Shown here one piece after another: positions 1 through 12,199 of a DNA stretch of 64,000 nt. How positions within the stretch are numbered: position 1 is the first letter of the stretch; the number at the start of each line of letters is the position of its first letter. Both the position numbers and the translations under genes were made by a program. Under the pieces are notes generated by a model, which was not told the DNA's origin, did no database searches, and worked only from the letters and a program-made list of their open reading frames with translations. Origin of the DNA: Welwitschia mirabilis. Taxonomy: Eukaryota; Gnetophyta; Gnetopsida; Welwitschiales. The stretch is taken from contig JBOZIK010000001.1 of NCBI GenBank assembly GCA_051453625.1, forward strand, positions 258,906,969 to 258,970,968. Direction: 5' to 3'.

Positions 1-802
1 AAACAACTAGGGGACCTATCTTAGATTCATTTTGATAGCATTTTAATAAGGAATACTTGAATAGATCATGTGTTAAAGAACCAAATCAAATATGAAGAAT
101 AACAGAACTCAAGATCTATTACTAAGGAAATTGAATTAGAAGTAGATTGGAACACATTCTTTAAGTAAAGCTAATAATTCAACTCCTTTTATAATGAGAA
201 AGAGTTTCATTTTAAATGAATTGTAAAGGTAATTAAGAAAAAGTACAAATGATATTAGTACAAAAACTAAAATATGATATTACATATTTAAAATAAAGAT
301 CACTTTAATACCAATGTTTGCATTTGTTGTTACCCATTTATAGCATGTGATAATGTTTCCATCATTATTACATATTTGTCACATATCATCCAAATTTATA
401 TTTCTTATTGATAAGGATTACCTATGAGTATTCAATTAATAATTTGGCTTATTACTTAGAAATAACATGAAATACCAAAATCACATTTATATTTTTATTA
501 CGAACCAATGAATACCATTTTCACATACTATGCTTGGGTGATAAATATATTAAACTCTCATTTCTTAAAATGATTCTATAGGATATTTTCTTTTAGTACA
601 TGTATTTTCCATCTATCTTGATGTAATATGAAATTGTACCTTATTGTTAACTTGTCCTACTATGATGAACTTAGCTTAAAAATAAAAGACTTTAAAACAT
701 TTATTACAAGCTATAAATGTGTGCATGATAGGGCTATGATAAGAGGGCAAAAAGATTATTTGATTAAAAATCATAAAAATTTTCTTAAACATGTTAAACT
801 CA
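1..802. other. AT-rich sequence outside element A, no gene seen
   Basis: This stretch lies to the left of the LTR that begins near position 803. It is AT-rich and full of stops in all frames. The longest frame (628-822, plus, 64 codons) matches no family I know and runs across the LTR boundary, so I do not treat it as a gene. No LTR, tRNA-like or inverted-repeat structure was recognised. Confidence 0.5.
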
Positions 803-2038
803 TGACATATTATTTATGGTAAAATTTAGTTACAATTGTATCACTATAATTATTCTAAGTTTATGTAAAATTATACTAGGAATGAAAACTATATGAAGAT
901 AAACCTATCTTTTATTAAAATGTAACTAGGACTTCCATTTATAGTATTGTCCTAGTGTTATTCTTTTAAAGGGTTAAAATTAGTTAAAAAGTAGTAAAGT
1001 AGCATAATATGAATGCTTATATGTGTATAGTAAAGATTTAGTAAATGTAAAGGAAGAGTTATTGACTAGTAAATATATTGAGAAAAGAAATCATAGCTCT
1101 AAGCATATAGCATGAATAAAACCATAATAGGATGAGTCTTCATCAAAACAAATTTACTCTATAACTAAATCATTAGAATTACTTTAAGCTTTCATTTATC
1201 AAGCCTGATGACATAATCTTATTCATCACATAAGTGTTGGTGAATCGTCCATGCCATCCTAACGTTCATAATACACTTCCTAAGTATGAAAAAGACATAA
1301 AAATCCCAAAGGTCATCAAATGATAGTTAGACCATGAACTAATATAATAACATGAAGAATCACTCATAAATCATATAAAATATCAACATGATTTAAATTA
1401 AATCAACAATTCACAACTTGAAATGAAAATTTTAAATTGAATAAATAATAGCACTTTATTAAAATAAGGGAGAAAAATCTACATATTCACAAAAGACTTA
1501 ATATAAAGCTTGAAATGTCACTAGCCTTAGGTGTTAGTTCATTCCTAAGGAAAAATGATTAAAACAAAGACATAGTTAAAACTCCTTTGATTATTAAAAT
1601 ATTATTAAAAGATAATATATTATAAAATAATGCTAAAATAACCTTTTATAGAATAAAAATTGGGGTCAAGGTTAGGGTTTTAGGAATCTATGAACTTTTA
1701 AAAAATATCATATAAGTAGACCAAATGCTTCAATAGATTCCTTAACTATTAGAGGTCCTAGAACATGATACTATAGTGCTAAAATGCAATATGAATGGAA
1801 TCAACATGGAATCCTAATGATTTTATTAACTTTCTATGGACTTAGCTTTTAGGATCTTGTACATGCTTAATATTGAGTGAAAAAATAAAAGCATCATTGG
1901 TAAAGGTAAAATGTTAGTTTTCCATGACTACAATAGTATGAATTAAGATAAAATGATAAAACCATAAAAACAACAATTTAAACATGCTAAATTAAATTTA
2001 AATACTTTAAAAAAAGACAATTTTTATATGTTATCACA
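803..2038 (-). repeat. 3' LTR of element A
   Basis: It aligns along its length with 10632-11903. Shared blocks include the region around 920-1000 (against 10775-10850), the run around 1370-1440 (against 11215-11290) and the promoter region near 1640. On the plus strand it starts TGACAT and ends with TTATCACA, so on the minus strand it begins TGTGATAA, fitting the usual TG...CA ends. A purine-rich tract follows immediately at 2039. The two LTRs differ by many substitutions and small indels, so the insertion is old. Confidence 0.75.
1642..1651 (-). promoter_or_regulatory. TATA box of element A 3' LTR
   Basis: On the minus strand this reads CTATAAAAGG, a good plant TATA box. It is conserved at the matching place in the other LTR (11514-11523), where it reads CTATAAAAGT. 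Position within the LTR and conservation between the two copies support a U3 promoter. Activity is not shown. Confidence 0.55.
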
Positions 2039-2050
2039 TCCTCCAACCAA
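2039..2050 (-). promoter_or_regulatory. Polypurine tract of element A (degenerate)
   Basis: On the minus strand TTGGTTGGAGGA lies directly against the LTR start TGTGATAA. This is where a plus-strand primer tract must be in a minus-strand LTR element. The two TT interruptions make it weak, but position and orientation agree with the coding domains. Confidence 0.45.
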
Positions 2051-5000
2051 CATTTTTCTAGTGCCTTAGCAAAATTGTGTGAATGTTGTGTAACATGGAA
2101 AAATTACAAGGAAAAGAAAAATTGATAAAAATTTAGAAATATTTTAGTAATTTTAAGGCTAATTTCACTTAATTTAATTTAATTAAACATTGAAGAGAAA
2201 AATTCTAAGTTCCATTCCTCCTAAAAAAATATAACTTTATCCTTAATGTTATCAAAGTTTAAATGCACATGTGAGAATAATGTTATGAAAAATTTAGATG
2301 TTTGTTTAGCTATTAAGTAAAAATTAAAGGTAATGCAAAGTACATCTAAAAATGCATGTAAATAAGGTACAAAAATAAGTATATAAAATCATTTTAATTG
2401 ATAAATTTTTTAATGAGAAATGGATCTTTAATATTTTTATCTATCTCTTTTTTTTTTTCAAAATATCCTTTTACTTATTTAAACTTCTTTTCTTTTAATC
2501 TAAATCTTTCATATTCAACTAGTTTAACTCTTTGGAATTTGCTCCAAAATTATGTTACTTGAGATAGAATAAAATAATAAAAAAGAAGGAGGAGAGGGAG
2601 AAGAAAGGACATGATAGATTACTTTAATGGGTACTTTACTCTTTCATTTAGTGACTAGAGGAGAAAATAGAGAATAAGAGACTTGAGAATGAATTAGAAG
2701 AGTTCTGGAGGGTTTTTAATTCTTATTCTCATTCTTCATCTTAGAGTTTTCTTAGGATACTATAATTATTATTTGTATTTCTTAATTAGGATAATATTAT
2801 TGGATTTGATGGATTTTATATATATTCTACTCCAATCATTACATCTAAGGGCTTAACAATGGGTAGTATGAAGAAAATCTAAAAAATGACAAGGGATGGA
2901 AAAGTTAATCATATTTCCTACATTAGTAGCATTTGTTCTAAAATAACCTTTAATCATATCAAAGTGTTTACTAATTTTAACTATTCCAAGAATGTCCAAA
3001 TGACTACTATAAACATAAGTAACATGGATTATAGACAAAATGTTTTAGTGATAAATCTAAACTAGGAAATTTGATTTTATGAAGATATTTACATGATAAA
3101 GAACCTTCTTTATTAGGAGAATTTTATACACTCGAAGCTTCCAAAAAAGAATGAGGATTTTGATAAGTAAAAATGATAAACCATCATGATGGTTTAAACA
3201 AAAAATAATCTCTACATTACCTAAAGTAAAAAAAAATTAAGCACCATAACTATGAGAGTAGATTCCCCAAGAGCCTTTCTTATCCATTGTTACATTTGTA
3301 TAAAATTCAAGGACTTTGTTATGGTAGTACTATGTTCCTTCCTTTTTTACAAGATATTATAATTTCTAAACTATATTTTAGCAAAATAATAATATGGATA
3401 GATGAATGGAGATGATGAAAAAATGCCTTTGTCAATGAACACCTCTTATCTTCCACTCATGATTTCTAGCAAATGATAGAAACAAATAAAGTAAGAAGTC
3501 AAAAACTAAGAAGGAGATTACAAGAAAGGAAGAAGATAAAGTTAGTATTAAAGATGGTAATGGAATGCAAAATGAAGGAAAAATAAATTACATTTAATGT
3601 TTAAAAATAAACATAAATCTGAAAGATCTATTATAAGTGAAAAAGCAAAGTAAATGCTATGATAGCAAGTAAGAATGATATGCACAATGAAGAGCAGCAA
3701 TAATAGTGAGGATAAGCAGTGATATTAGTGATGTTAGGTGAATAGTATAGATCTCATAACAAGATATATCAAAGACTATAAACTATATATGAATACTGTC
3801 AAATATGTACCTTGATGAAGCTAAGGCTTGGTTTACATGAAAACAAGTTGAAACAATGATTATTGGATCATTTGATCTCATTAATAATCAAGATTAAGTT
3901 AGCATGCATTAAGACATGAATAGAAAGGTCCCATTACAAAAATACAAGCATGCTTTATAATGTGATTTTTTGTATAGAGAAATTTAAAAAGTTATGGCTT
4001 AAAATGATCTATGTGATGGGGGAGTAAAGTGGATGAAGATGGAAATGATGAATATATCATGAAGTCTATGAATAAATTAGAATTATAAAACTTAAGCTAA
4101 TAACTTTTTTTTAAAATTTAATGTTAATGGATTTATTACCAAAACAAAGCAATGTATGAATAAGAAAATTTTGTAAAATCTAAGAGCAATAGAAATAATT
4201 TAGAGTTATATTTTGCTAAAATAAGCATATTAAATGATCTCTTCAATTACATCTTAATTTCCATTTTAATTTTTCCTTTTATATTTATGAGTAACTTCTT
4301 ATATTAAGAATCTATTTTTTTAACATCTTTTTATAATATATTTAATGTTTTCATGTAGAAGTAAATGCTACATTACTAGCAAGTGTTTATAAATTTGGTA
4401 TAATTGAAGGTACAAAAATGAATTATCATAACTTTATTGCTAGGAAGTGTTCATAGACTAATATAGTTAACTAAACCTAATAATCATGATAAAAAATAAT
4501 GTATACTTAAGAACTTTCACAAAAATTATTCACAAGCTAAAAAGGATGATTGGCTTATCAGCCTAATTCAAAAGCAATCTCGTCACATTAAAATTCTTGA
4601 AGAAAAGTTACAACATAAAAGTAAAAAAATTTCCCTTTTACCTTAAGTCTATTATATAAAGAGATTAAATGATTTTTAGTATTATTAAATAACTAAGAAT
4701 GAATATGATTTTCTCTTAAAAAGTAATATTTCATAAATACTATAACATTAAAATGATAAAGATTACCTTATTATTGATTTATTTAAAAAGGCCATTAGCT
4801 AGCATCATTGAATCTCATAAATTCATACGAATATGGGAGGGGTGGATGGAAAGAATTAAGTTGATGATCATTTAATTAAGATCGTAATGATTCTTAGGAT
4901 TTTTTATGAGGACAAAATCATTGGAAAACATTATTTTTACTTTATATAAACATAACCATCTTAAAAATAACTTTGTAGAAAACAAATGCAATCTAGCATT

Positions 5001-5129
5001 AGATAATACAACCAAATAAATGTCTATTACAAAATGGTTTCATGTGAGTATGTTAATCATGAAATTTGTCTATCTTATTCTTGTGAAATTTCATGTTCTC
5101 ATAGGCATCATTTCTAAGATTCTCTAATT
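2051..5129. other. Element A region between integrase and 3' LTR, no domain recognised
   Basis: About 3.1 kb on the 3' side of integrase. In Athila-type elements this interval may hold an env-like frame, but I could not recognise one on the minus strand. One plus-strand open segment at 4500-4646 is listed separately. The rest is AT-rich with dense stops. Confidence 0.4.
4500..4646 (+). other. Short plus-strand open segment, unidentified
   Basis: 48 codons without a stop, ending in TAA at 4644, with a stop just before it at 4497. The encoded peptide is polar and lysine-rich, with a heptad-like stretch (…WLISLIQKQ…IKILEEKL…) that could form a short coiled coil. It has no start codon, lies antisense to element A in the env position, and matches no family I can name. 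It could be chance or a fragment of another element. Confidence 0.25.
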
Positions 5130-5975
5130 CATTAAGTTGGATTCCTACATAATTTCATACCATATCAATTACTAAAAAAAATTACAAGATTTGTCATAAA
5201 CTAAGCTAAATTATGATACGCCCAAATTTTGAATGCTCTCCTATAAGCCAATAAGACATCATTTAATTTATGATTCCAATCCTTCTAATTTTAAATTACT
5301 ACTTTTTACAAAATGTTCTTTATCTTTTTATTAGTAACCTTAACTTATCCACTACTTTGGGGATTGTATAGAGTAGAAACTTTATGACTAACCCCTTCTC
5401 TAGTAAGAATCTTGTTAAAAATACTATTACAAAAGTAATATCCTCCATAACTAATTAAGACTCTTGAATAACAAAATCTAGATAGAAGATGTTCCTTGTA
5501 GGATTTCACTAAATTTAAGCATCATTATTTTTACAAATGCAACCTTTAATATATTTAGTAACCTAGCCAAAACAAATCAATATGTATTTGTATTCATTAG
5601 AAGAAAGATAAGAGCCTTAAAAATTAATTTATTACACATAAAATGGCTCTATAATAAAAATTAAATCTAGTCACATCATATTTCTCTTCTTAATACCTCT
5701 TAATTTTTGACAATTCTCATAATATTTGCAATATTAAGATAAAAGGTGAGTAAAGTCCACTTTGAAAAATATTTATAATATTTTTTAATATAGAAGTAAC
5801 TAGCATAATCCTTAGAATGAAAATATTTAGAATGTCATGAATTTCAGATTGAAAGATAAAGCTTCTAATGATTTAACTAAGAAAATATATGATAACATAA
5901 GGAGAATACCAAAAGAAATATTTTACTTGAATTAAGGATTTCTTTCTATTATCGAAGGTCCAATAAGGAGGCATA
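5130..5975 (-). pseudogene. Integrase relic of element A
   Basis: The minus-strand translation, allowing frame changes, follows an Athila-type integrase. It starts with the linker after RNase H, seen as VKYFFWYSPY near 5900-5960. Next come a degraded zinc-binding region and the core, then the segment RILEK-like …KIKNIL, KDWNHKLNDVLLAYR near 5260-5330. The second catalytic site reads S-Y-G-G at 5441-5452 where S-D-G-G is expected, so the catalytic aspartate is lost. Stops are frequent and several replace glutamine or tryptophan codons. Integrase normally joins element DNA to host DNA; this copy cannot. Confidence 0.75.
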
Positions 5976-6099
5976 GTTTTAGAAATTGTAGTTGTTAATT
6001 TTAGCATACCAAAGATCTTCTCAAATTTTAAAAATGAAAAAAAGATTTATTAGAAAAAGAATCATCAATAGAATCTAAGTTAGGAAAAAAATTTTGAGG

Positions 6100-6560
6100 A
6101 TTATTTTAAAATATTATTAATAATTACATTGTCAAGACATTTCTTATCTATAATTTCTAAGTCAAATTATTATAAGAGTAGAACCATCTAAGTAAATCTA
6201 AGCTTCAAATATTTCCTGGTGAAGAGATATTTAAGGACTAAATTATCTATACAATCTATTATCTTAGAATCAAGGATATATTTCCTAAACATTTATCAAA
6301 TAAAAATTGATATAGTAAATTTTTTTTTTTATGATGGTATAGCTAAGTTAATTACCATTCAAGGTTTTCTTAGTATAATGGATTACTATTAGTTTATTTT
6401 CAACTCTTTGGTCCAAAACAACATCAACACAATTACTAACATCACACATGATCTCAATTGGTAGTTTTTAATCGGGTGGTTAAATGATTAGTGCTATGTT
6501 ATATTTTTATTAACATTATGTATGGCTTATTAGAATTTATATGATCAATTAAAAGAATCA
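6100..6560 (-). pseudogene. RNase H relic of element A
   Basis: The minus strand encodes a recognisable gypsy RNase H, which removes RNA from the RNA/DNA hybrid during replication. The start of the fold is clear: IMCDVSN with its aspartate codon at 6441-6443, then DQRVENKL, a tyrosine- and threonine-rich TLNGN stretch, and near the end LEIIDKKCLDNVI (about 6110-6150). Several frame changes and stops interrupt it. It sits between RT and integrase, as in gypsy elements. Confidence 0.75.
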
Positions 6561-6599
6561 TCTTTGCTAAGAAGATTATAAAGAGGCATAGATATTTTT

Positions 6600-7370
6600 C
6601 TAAAGTTTTGAATAAATCAATCTTTTAATTTTAAGTAGTTTAAGCATTCTTATAGTATCATGCATAACCAAGAAAAATATCTTCACTTTTTGTGGAGTAT
6701 GAATATGGGTAATTAAGAAAATTTTGAAAGGATATACTTGAATTCATTTCATAGAAATGATGTGTGCTAAAATAATTTCGTTTTTAACCATTAAATGATA
6801 CTTTTTATAACTCATAACAAGGCATTTCTTAATACATCTTAATAAAAGAAGAATAGAATGTTTGAAGGTAGTAGAAGCATTAAAAAGACAAAGTAGCATA
6901 CACTTGTAGGTATAAGTTCCATAAGAATAGATGAAAGTGGATTTGTCTTGATGTTTAGAAATATTTTATATTTGATTATATCCTAAATATCTATTTAAAA
7001 ATTAATAGAAAATGTGTGCAACAAGTTACTTAAGGATATGACTAGAGAACAAAAGTGGAAAATTGTCTTTTCTAGTTACATCATTAAGTTTTTTATAACC
7101 AATACACATTCTTTATTTCATAGTAAAGGAGGTAGGAATAAGTTCATTATGTTTATTAGGTAGTAAGTAATTCTATATTTCTTAGATATATTTTCTTTTG
7201 AAATAATCCATCTGTTATCTTAATAACTTCATTCTTAACTACCTCCTTTAAGGTTGGATTAATTCTTATTTAGGATCCAATAATTGATTTGGTATTCTCC
7301 TAAAAATGGATGTGATGCATTCCAACACAAAAAGTCCAACCTATGGCTTTCTTATGCTTATTTAATAGCC
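6600..7370 (-). pseudogene. Reverse transcriptase relic of element A, FMDD motif deleted
   Basis: The translation begins with the conserved KKAIGW block (about 7335-7362). It continues with NPTLKEVVKNEV…, a YKKLNDVTRKDN stretch (7055-7100), a YNQI block and MLLCLFNAS. A run of about 45 open codons then joins TTFKHS directly to a LLLRC…YHLMVK block. In related enzymes these two blocks are separated by roughly 30 residues that include the catalytic F-M-D-D, so that piece has been deleted near 6855 without losing frame. The enzyme is inactive. Other stops lie upstream. Confidence 0.78.
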
Positions 7371-7789
7371 CTAAAAAGGAATTATATATAGATGAAAATA
7401 AGGATGAGCTAAAAACTACTATAAAAATTGAATTGTATATAAAAAGAAATACTTAAGATCATCATGAAGTGTTTTAAACTTAATAAAGGCTTATTATATG
7501 ACTTGATTCTTGAATTATAATCAAGACATAAAGACATAATGAAAATGTTTTAGATGTAAAAAGATAATGCAAGATTAAAAGATTCACTTTTTATCATTTC
7601 AACATGGTCAAAGACACTATCTTTTAGATTTTTTATTGCATTAAATAAATTTAATTTAATAATTATTTTATAAAAGATATTTTTATGTTATAACTTTTAT
7701 AATTAATTAAATCATTTAAAGTTACAATGAAATCTTTACTTAAGATTACAAGGACTGTATGATTAATTGTACTATCCATCTTTAAAGCT

Positions 7790-8070
7790 ACAAAGTCTAT
7801 AGCAAGATATCAACTACCCACTTGAATATTAAAATATTATAATACTTCTAAAGGTAAATTAAAACAATTTTATAATCATTATGATTATAGTTTAGTGCTT
7901 TTAAGACCATCTATATTAAGTTCCTTATAGATGAAATAAGGTAAAATACTAATAATAGCTCCTAAATCTAATAATGCTCACTTGATTTATTTGTCTCTGA
8001 TCGTGATTGCTTTAATTGGGCATTTAAAATTTTTGTCCTTTAAATGGATTTGATTTTAAATTATGGAACT
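7790..8070 (-). pseudogene. Aspartic protease relic of element A
   Basis: A retropepsin-like domain on the minus strand. The active-site block is intact as A-L-L-D-L-G-A at about 7955-7977, with D-L-G at 7960-7968, followed by ISILPYFIYKELNI, which fits the usual flap-side sequence. Downstream the frame breaks at several stops. In the element, this enzyme would cut the Gag-Pol polyprotein. It lies between gag (higher coordinates) and RT (lower coordinates), as expected. Confidence 0.7.
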
Positions 8071-8549
8071 CATTTTTTATGATAAAAAGGATTTATTTTC
8101 ATATTCATTCTTCTCTTGATAATGCATGATTTCTTAAGAAATGTATTATTCAAAGAAACTTATTTAATATGTTCTAAAAGAGTGTTGTAAATCCTAAATT
8201 ATTTAAAAATATTAAGATATTTTTGTTGTTTTCTTATTAATTGGTATTTTTAAAACTATTATAAAAAAGATAAGGTTCTTGTATTTTCTAAACTAATATT
8301 TTCTAGGCTCTGATTGGTTTCTTTATCACTCATCAACTGTAAAGGTTTGGTTTCTTGAATTTATGTGTCATCTACATTTTCAACTATATTACAACTACTA
8401 GGATTTGATTCATGAGTTTTAGAAAATGTGTCATATTATAGAAGTAAAAATATTATATGATTAGTACCTTAACTCAATGTTAAATATTTTACTTAAGTTT
8501 CTATAATGGGAAAAAGTTTTATTGATTGAATTATTGTTGGTAGTTATTA

Positions 8550-9180
8550 TTTTATATTTGTTTTCATAAAATTATTAAGAGTATCTTCTAGATGTTTTAA
8601 TAAAGTATATTGATTACTAGAAGATGATGGATAATGATTATAAGATGAGGAATTTTTATTTCTATATTTATTAAATAATCCTTTGTTCTAATTACACATT
8701 TTTTTGCAAAGCATTGAAATGGTTTCTCCATCTAGTGCTATAAGTGTTGGAGTAAGATTTGTTTTCCTCTCTCCAACTTTACCATTATTGTCCTATAGAA
8801 TTTTGTTGATCACTAACTACATCTTAAAATACATGGATGGATGGACATTTTTATATATCATGATTGTCTACATAGTAGTAAATGGGATATTTTCTTTAAC
8901 AGATAAAATGTTTAGAAGATGTTTCAAGTGATTTAATCTTTTTAAAATGCTAATCTAATCTATTATTAATCTTAATATAATTAGGAAGCCTAAAGATGCT
9001 AGTTATATTAATATAATGATATGATTCAAAAGGCTTTTTAATTTCTTCCAATTCTTTAAACTCTTAAAAATAATCTATAAAAATTTTTAAGCTTCATCAA
9101 CATTCAAATCCAAAAAACTTCCTTTGTAAATTATCTCAACAAGTCATGTATGACTTGAAGACATGCCTTTCTAGAAGAAA
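8550..9180 (-). pseudogene. Gag relic of element A
   Basis: Minus-strand translation gives a short block (K-G-M-S-S-S-H-T…, about 9135-9175) typical of gypsy Gag, where a small hydrophobic word is followed by a G-S-F-L-D-L…D-E-A segment. Further on is a serine- and asparagine-rich stretch leading to LEDTLNNFMKTN (about 8560-8630), as in the Gag tail of Athila-type elements. Zinc-knuckle cysteines could not be placed. The frame is heavily broken. An overlapping plus-strand frame at 8704-8931 is its shadow. Confidence 0.6.
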
Positions 9181-9330
9181 CTAATGAATCTAGATCACTA
9201 AAAATCAGGCTGAGAATATTTCAAAAGTAAATACTTGAATTTATCTAAGGTTTAAAAATATTTCATTATCTTTTTTTATTGGAAGTTCAAAATTTTTCTC
9301 TTAAGAAAATTTATTTCTTCTCTATGAAAT

Positions 9331-10631
9331 AATTTCTTGATGAATGGTTAATCAAAATTGGTTCAAGTAGTAATAGAAATAAATTTAAGAATATATAATC
9401 AAGGATTATTTTATTTTTAAAGAAAAAAGGAAATAGAATTAACCTAAGAGCATATATAATGTTTAAATTATAAGGAATATTAAAAATAAATATTCAAATT
9501 TCTTAAGATGTCTATATAAATCCTTAGACTTTAAATCATACATAAATGATGAAATTCAAATGATAACAAGTCTAAAGTCCAATTTATGAGCATTGGAAAA
9601 TTGAATTATATAAGAAGAAATTCCTAAGCACTAAGGTTAAAGATAACCATTTAAAGTTATTTTAGTTTTTAAAGTGTTAAAATTATTCAAGAAAAAGATA
9701 AATTGGAAATGGAATTAATTATTCCAATCCATGTTGTTATAGTTTTGATTAAATCTATCATGTGAATAGATCCTAGATAAATGTTTACCCTTCTATTTTG
9801 AGTTAAGATTCATTTTAAGGTTAGGACAGATTTAGTAAAATCTTCCACCTAATCTATATTACTAATTCATACAATTTTACTAACATTTGTAATGCATCTA
9901 GATCAATGAAATTTTGTGAAATATTTGAGATAAAATATTATGAAAGATAAGAATTTAATTTGAAAAAAGAATTATGGCATCAATAAGGGAAGTAGCAATG
10001 CTAGCTGAATAAGATGAGAAAGGAATATGAAACATTAACATATATTACTCAACTATGCAATGAATATAAGGCAGTTAATGAAAATAAAGAATGATAGAAT
10101 GAAGAATATGTAGGGTCAAATACCTATAAAAAAAAGAAATCCTAGAATAAACTATAATGTAAACAAATGATAAAATAAAAAATATAAGACTTCTAAATAC
10201 AACAAGATGTAGAGAACAAAGAAAAAATAAAAATATAGGAATAAAAATGTAAAATTATAAAGAACTCTTGGATATTTTTTTTTATCTTTTTCTTTTACTA
10301 ATTCAAAAAACACGCTAAGAATGGGAGAAAAAAGAAGAGTGAAAAAAAAGAGAAGAAAATAAATAAAAACCTTTAATTGATAAAATCTACACAAACTTAA
10401 TTATACTCACACAATAAACTTAATATGGAAATTCTAAATAGAGTGAAACTAGAAAATATTATAGTAAAAAAAATGTGGAAAAGAAAACAAAAAAAAGGTA
10501 CTAGTTTAAGTTCCACTAGAAAAGGACTAATACCATAAATTAAAAAAAAAATTACTAAAATAGGACTAGTGTAATAAAAATAAAAGAAAGAGAGTAAAAA
10601 TAAAGAGCTTGTTCATGCACCACTATAGTTA
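9331..10631 (-). other. Leader and upstream gag region of element A
   Basis: The interval between recognisable gag and the 5' LTR. It contains A-rich and T-rich runs (for example 10390-10620) and only meaningless hydrophobic minus-strand frames such as 10152-10394. I could not place a convincing tRNA primer site next to the LTR at 10632, so the exact LTR edge is uncertain. Confidence 0.45.
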
Positions 10632-11903
10632 TGATGTCATTGTCCTTGTAGTAATGGTAAAAAACTATTTGTAAGAATATTTAATTACTCTTATATCATT
10701 TTGAATATTTTATGTTTATGTAACATCATCCTAAGGATACAAATGTTGCAAATCCAAATGCAAATTTTACAAAAACATAACTAGGACTTTAATTTGTAGC
10801 ATAGTCCGAGTATCTTTCTTGCCAAGGGATATATGTAGTAGAAAAGTAGTAAAGCATAAATAATATAAATTTTTGTATGCATAAAGAAAATATTTGGCAA
10901 ATTTCAATGAAGCATTCTTAATTATTAAATATAGGTAGAAATAAAAGCATAACTCTAAGAATCTAGCATGAAAATAACAATAATAGCATAAGTCCCCATT
11001 CAAATAGATTTTCTTTATTATTAAACCAAAGAAATCATGTTATCATTTAAGATCTAACATGATGACAATATCTCATTTATCACATGAGAATTGACAACGT
11101 CTTTAAACCATCTTAGCTTTCATAGGCAACTTCATACATATGAAAAGTAGGTGAAAATTCCAAATATTATTAAATGATAATTAAACCATAACTAAAATAG
11201 AAATATAAAGAATCACTAAGAAATCATATAAAATCTCAACATGATTCAACTTAAAGCAATAATTGCAAGTATGAAAAAGTATTTAAAATTTCAAATCAAG
11301 AAGGTAAATTAAAGTAATAGTAGTAATTTATTAAAATGATAAAGGAAAATCTACATAATCATAAAAGAATCAAGCTAAAGCTTAAAAGGTTATGCTAGCA
11401 ATAGGAGCTAATCCATCAGTTAAAGAATGCCTTAGAAGAATACATACTTAAATCATATTTGATTTTTAAAACATTGTCAAAAGATAAAATGTTATAAAAT
11501 AAGGCTTAATTGGACTTTTATAGATCAAAAACTAGGGTTAGAATCTTATAAGTCTACAAAATCTTTGAAGATGTTAGATGTGTAGATAAAATTCTAAATG
11601 GGCTTGTAAACTTCTAGAGGTCTTGAAATGATAGACTAGAGTGCTAAAATGCAATATGATTTACACTGTTGTGAAATCCTACTACCACTACTAGATTTCT
11701 ATGGAGTTAGCTTCTTAGATTTTAGTAAATAATATAGTATTTAGGTTAAAAACCAAGAAAACAATTAGTAGAGATATAATGTTATTTTTTCATAACTATA
11801 ATAAAATAAATTAAGATAAAATGACAAAACCATAAAAACCATAACTTGGTTATGCTAAATTCGACTTAAATCCTTAAAATAAATGACCATTTTACATTTT
11901 TTA
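10632..11903 (-). repeat. 5' LTR of element A
   Basis: Direct-repeat partner of 803-2038 (see there for matched blocks). It lies upstream of gag on the minus strand, so it is the 5' LTR. Its distal end near 11900 is less clear than that of the partner because the last 20 bases have diverged. Confidence 0.72.
11514..11523 (-). promoter_or_regulatory. TATA box of element A 5' LTR
   Basis: Reads CTATAAAAGT on the minus strand and aligns with the box at 1642-1651 in the partner LTR. In this LTR it would have driven the genomic transcript running towards lower coordinates through gag and pol. Confidence 0.55.
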
Positions 11904-11924
11904 AGTACCTATTTTAATGGTTAA

Positions 11925-12068
11925 TGACTACTTATCAAAGTAATAAGGTCATAGATACATGAACCTAAAGCTCCAAAGTTCAAACCCCAATAGTGGTAGG
12001 GAATACAAAAAAAATAGATTCTATAAGCTCCACTATCACTGGGCATTTGTATGACATAAAATTACTTA
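11925..12068 (+). mobile_element. tRNA-derived SINE-like repeat, copy 1 (cut by gap)
   Basis: About 145 bases match 14985-15132 in order. A box-A-like TAATAAGGTC lies about 35 bases before AAGTTCAAACC (11976-11986), which fits RNA polymerase III box B. The shared tail GGGCATTT…ATAAAATTAC follows. The 3' end, including any poly(A), falls in the N run at 12069. It sits just beyond the LTR of element A. Confidence 0.5.
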
Positions 12069-12168
12069 NNNNNNNNNNNNNNNNNNNNNNNNNNNNNNNN
12101 NNNNNNNNNNNNNNNNNNNNNNNNNNNNNNNNNNNNNNNNNNNNNNNNNNNNNNNNNNNNNNNNNNNN
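12069..12168. other. Assembly gap, 100 N
   Basis: A run of exactly 100 N, the conventional size for a gap of unknown length. It hides the 3' end of the SINE-like repeat. Reading frames crossing it (11980-12178, both strands) are artefacts. Confidence 0.95.
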
Positions 12169-12199
12169 CATTACTTAAACTATAACCAACTTTAACCAT

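Larger units (their letters stand above)
803..11903 (-). mobile_element. Element A: decayed Athila-like Ty3/gypsy retrotransposon
   Basis: Two direct repeats of about 1.25 kb (803-2038 and about 10632-11903) bracket 8.6 kb. On the minus strand this holds, in order, gag, protease, RT, RNase H and integrase relics, which is the gypsy order. The RT, RNase H and integrase wording is that of the Athila branch as I know it. About 3 kb between integrase and the 3' LTR has no recognised domain; Athila elements can carry an env-like frame there. Every domain is broken by stops and frameshifts, so the copy is dead. The outer ends are placed by aligning the two LTRs by eye and may be off by tens of bases. 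Confidence 0.78.

Noticed and set aside
10152-10394. 80-codon minus-strand hydrophobic frame
   Set aside because: Complement of an A-rich stretch in the leader of element A; composition alone explains it.
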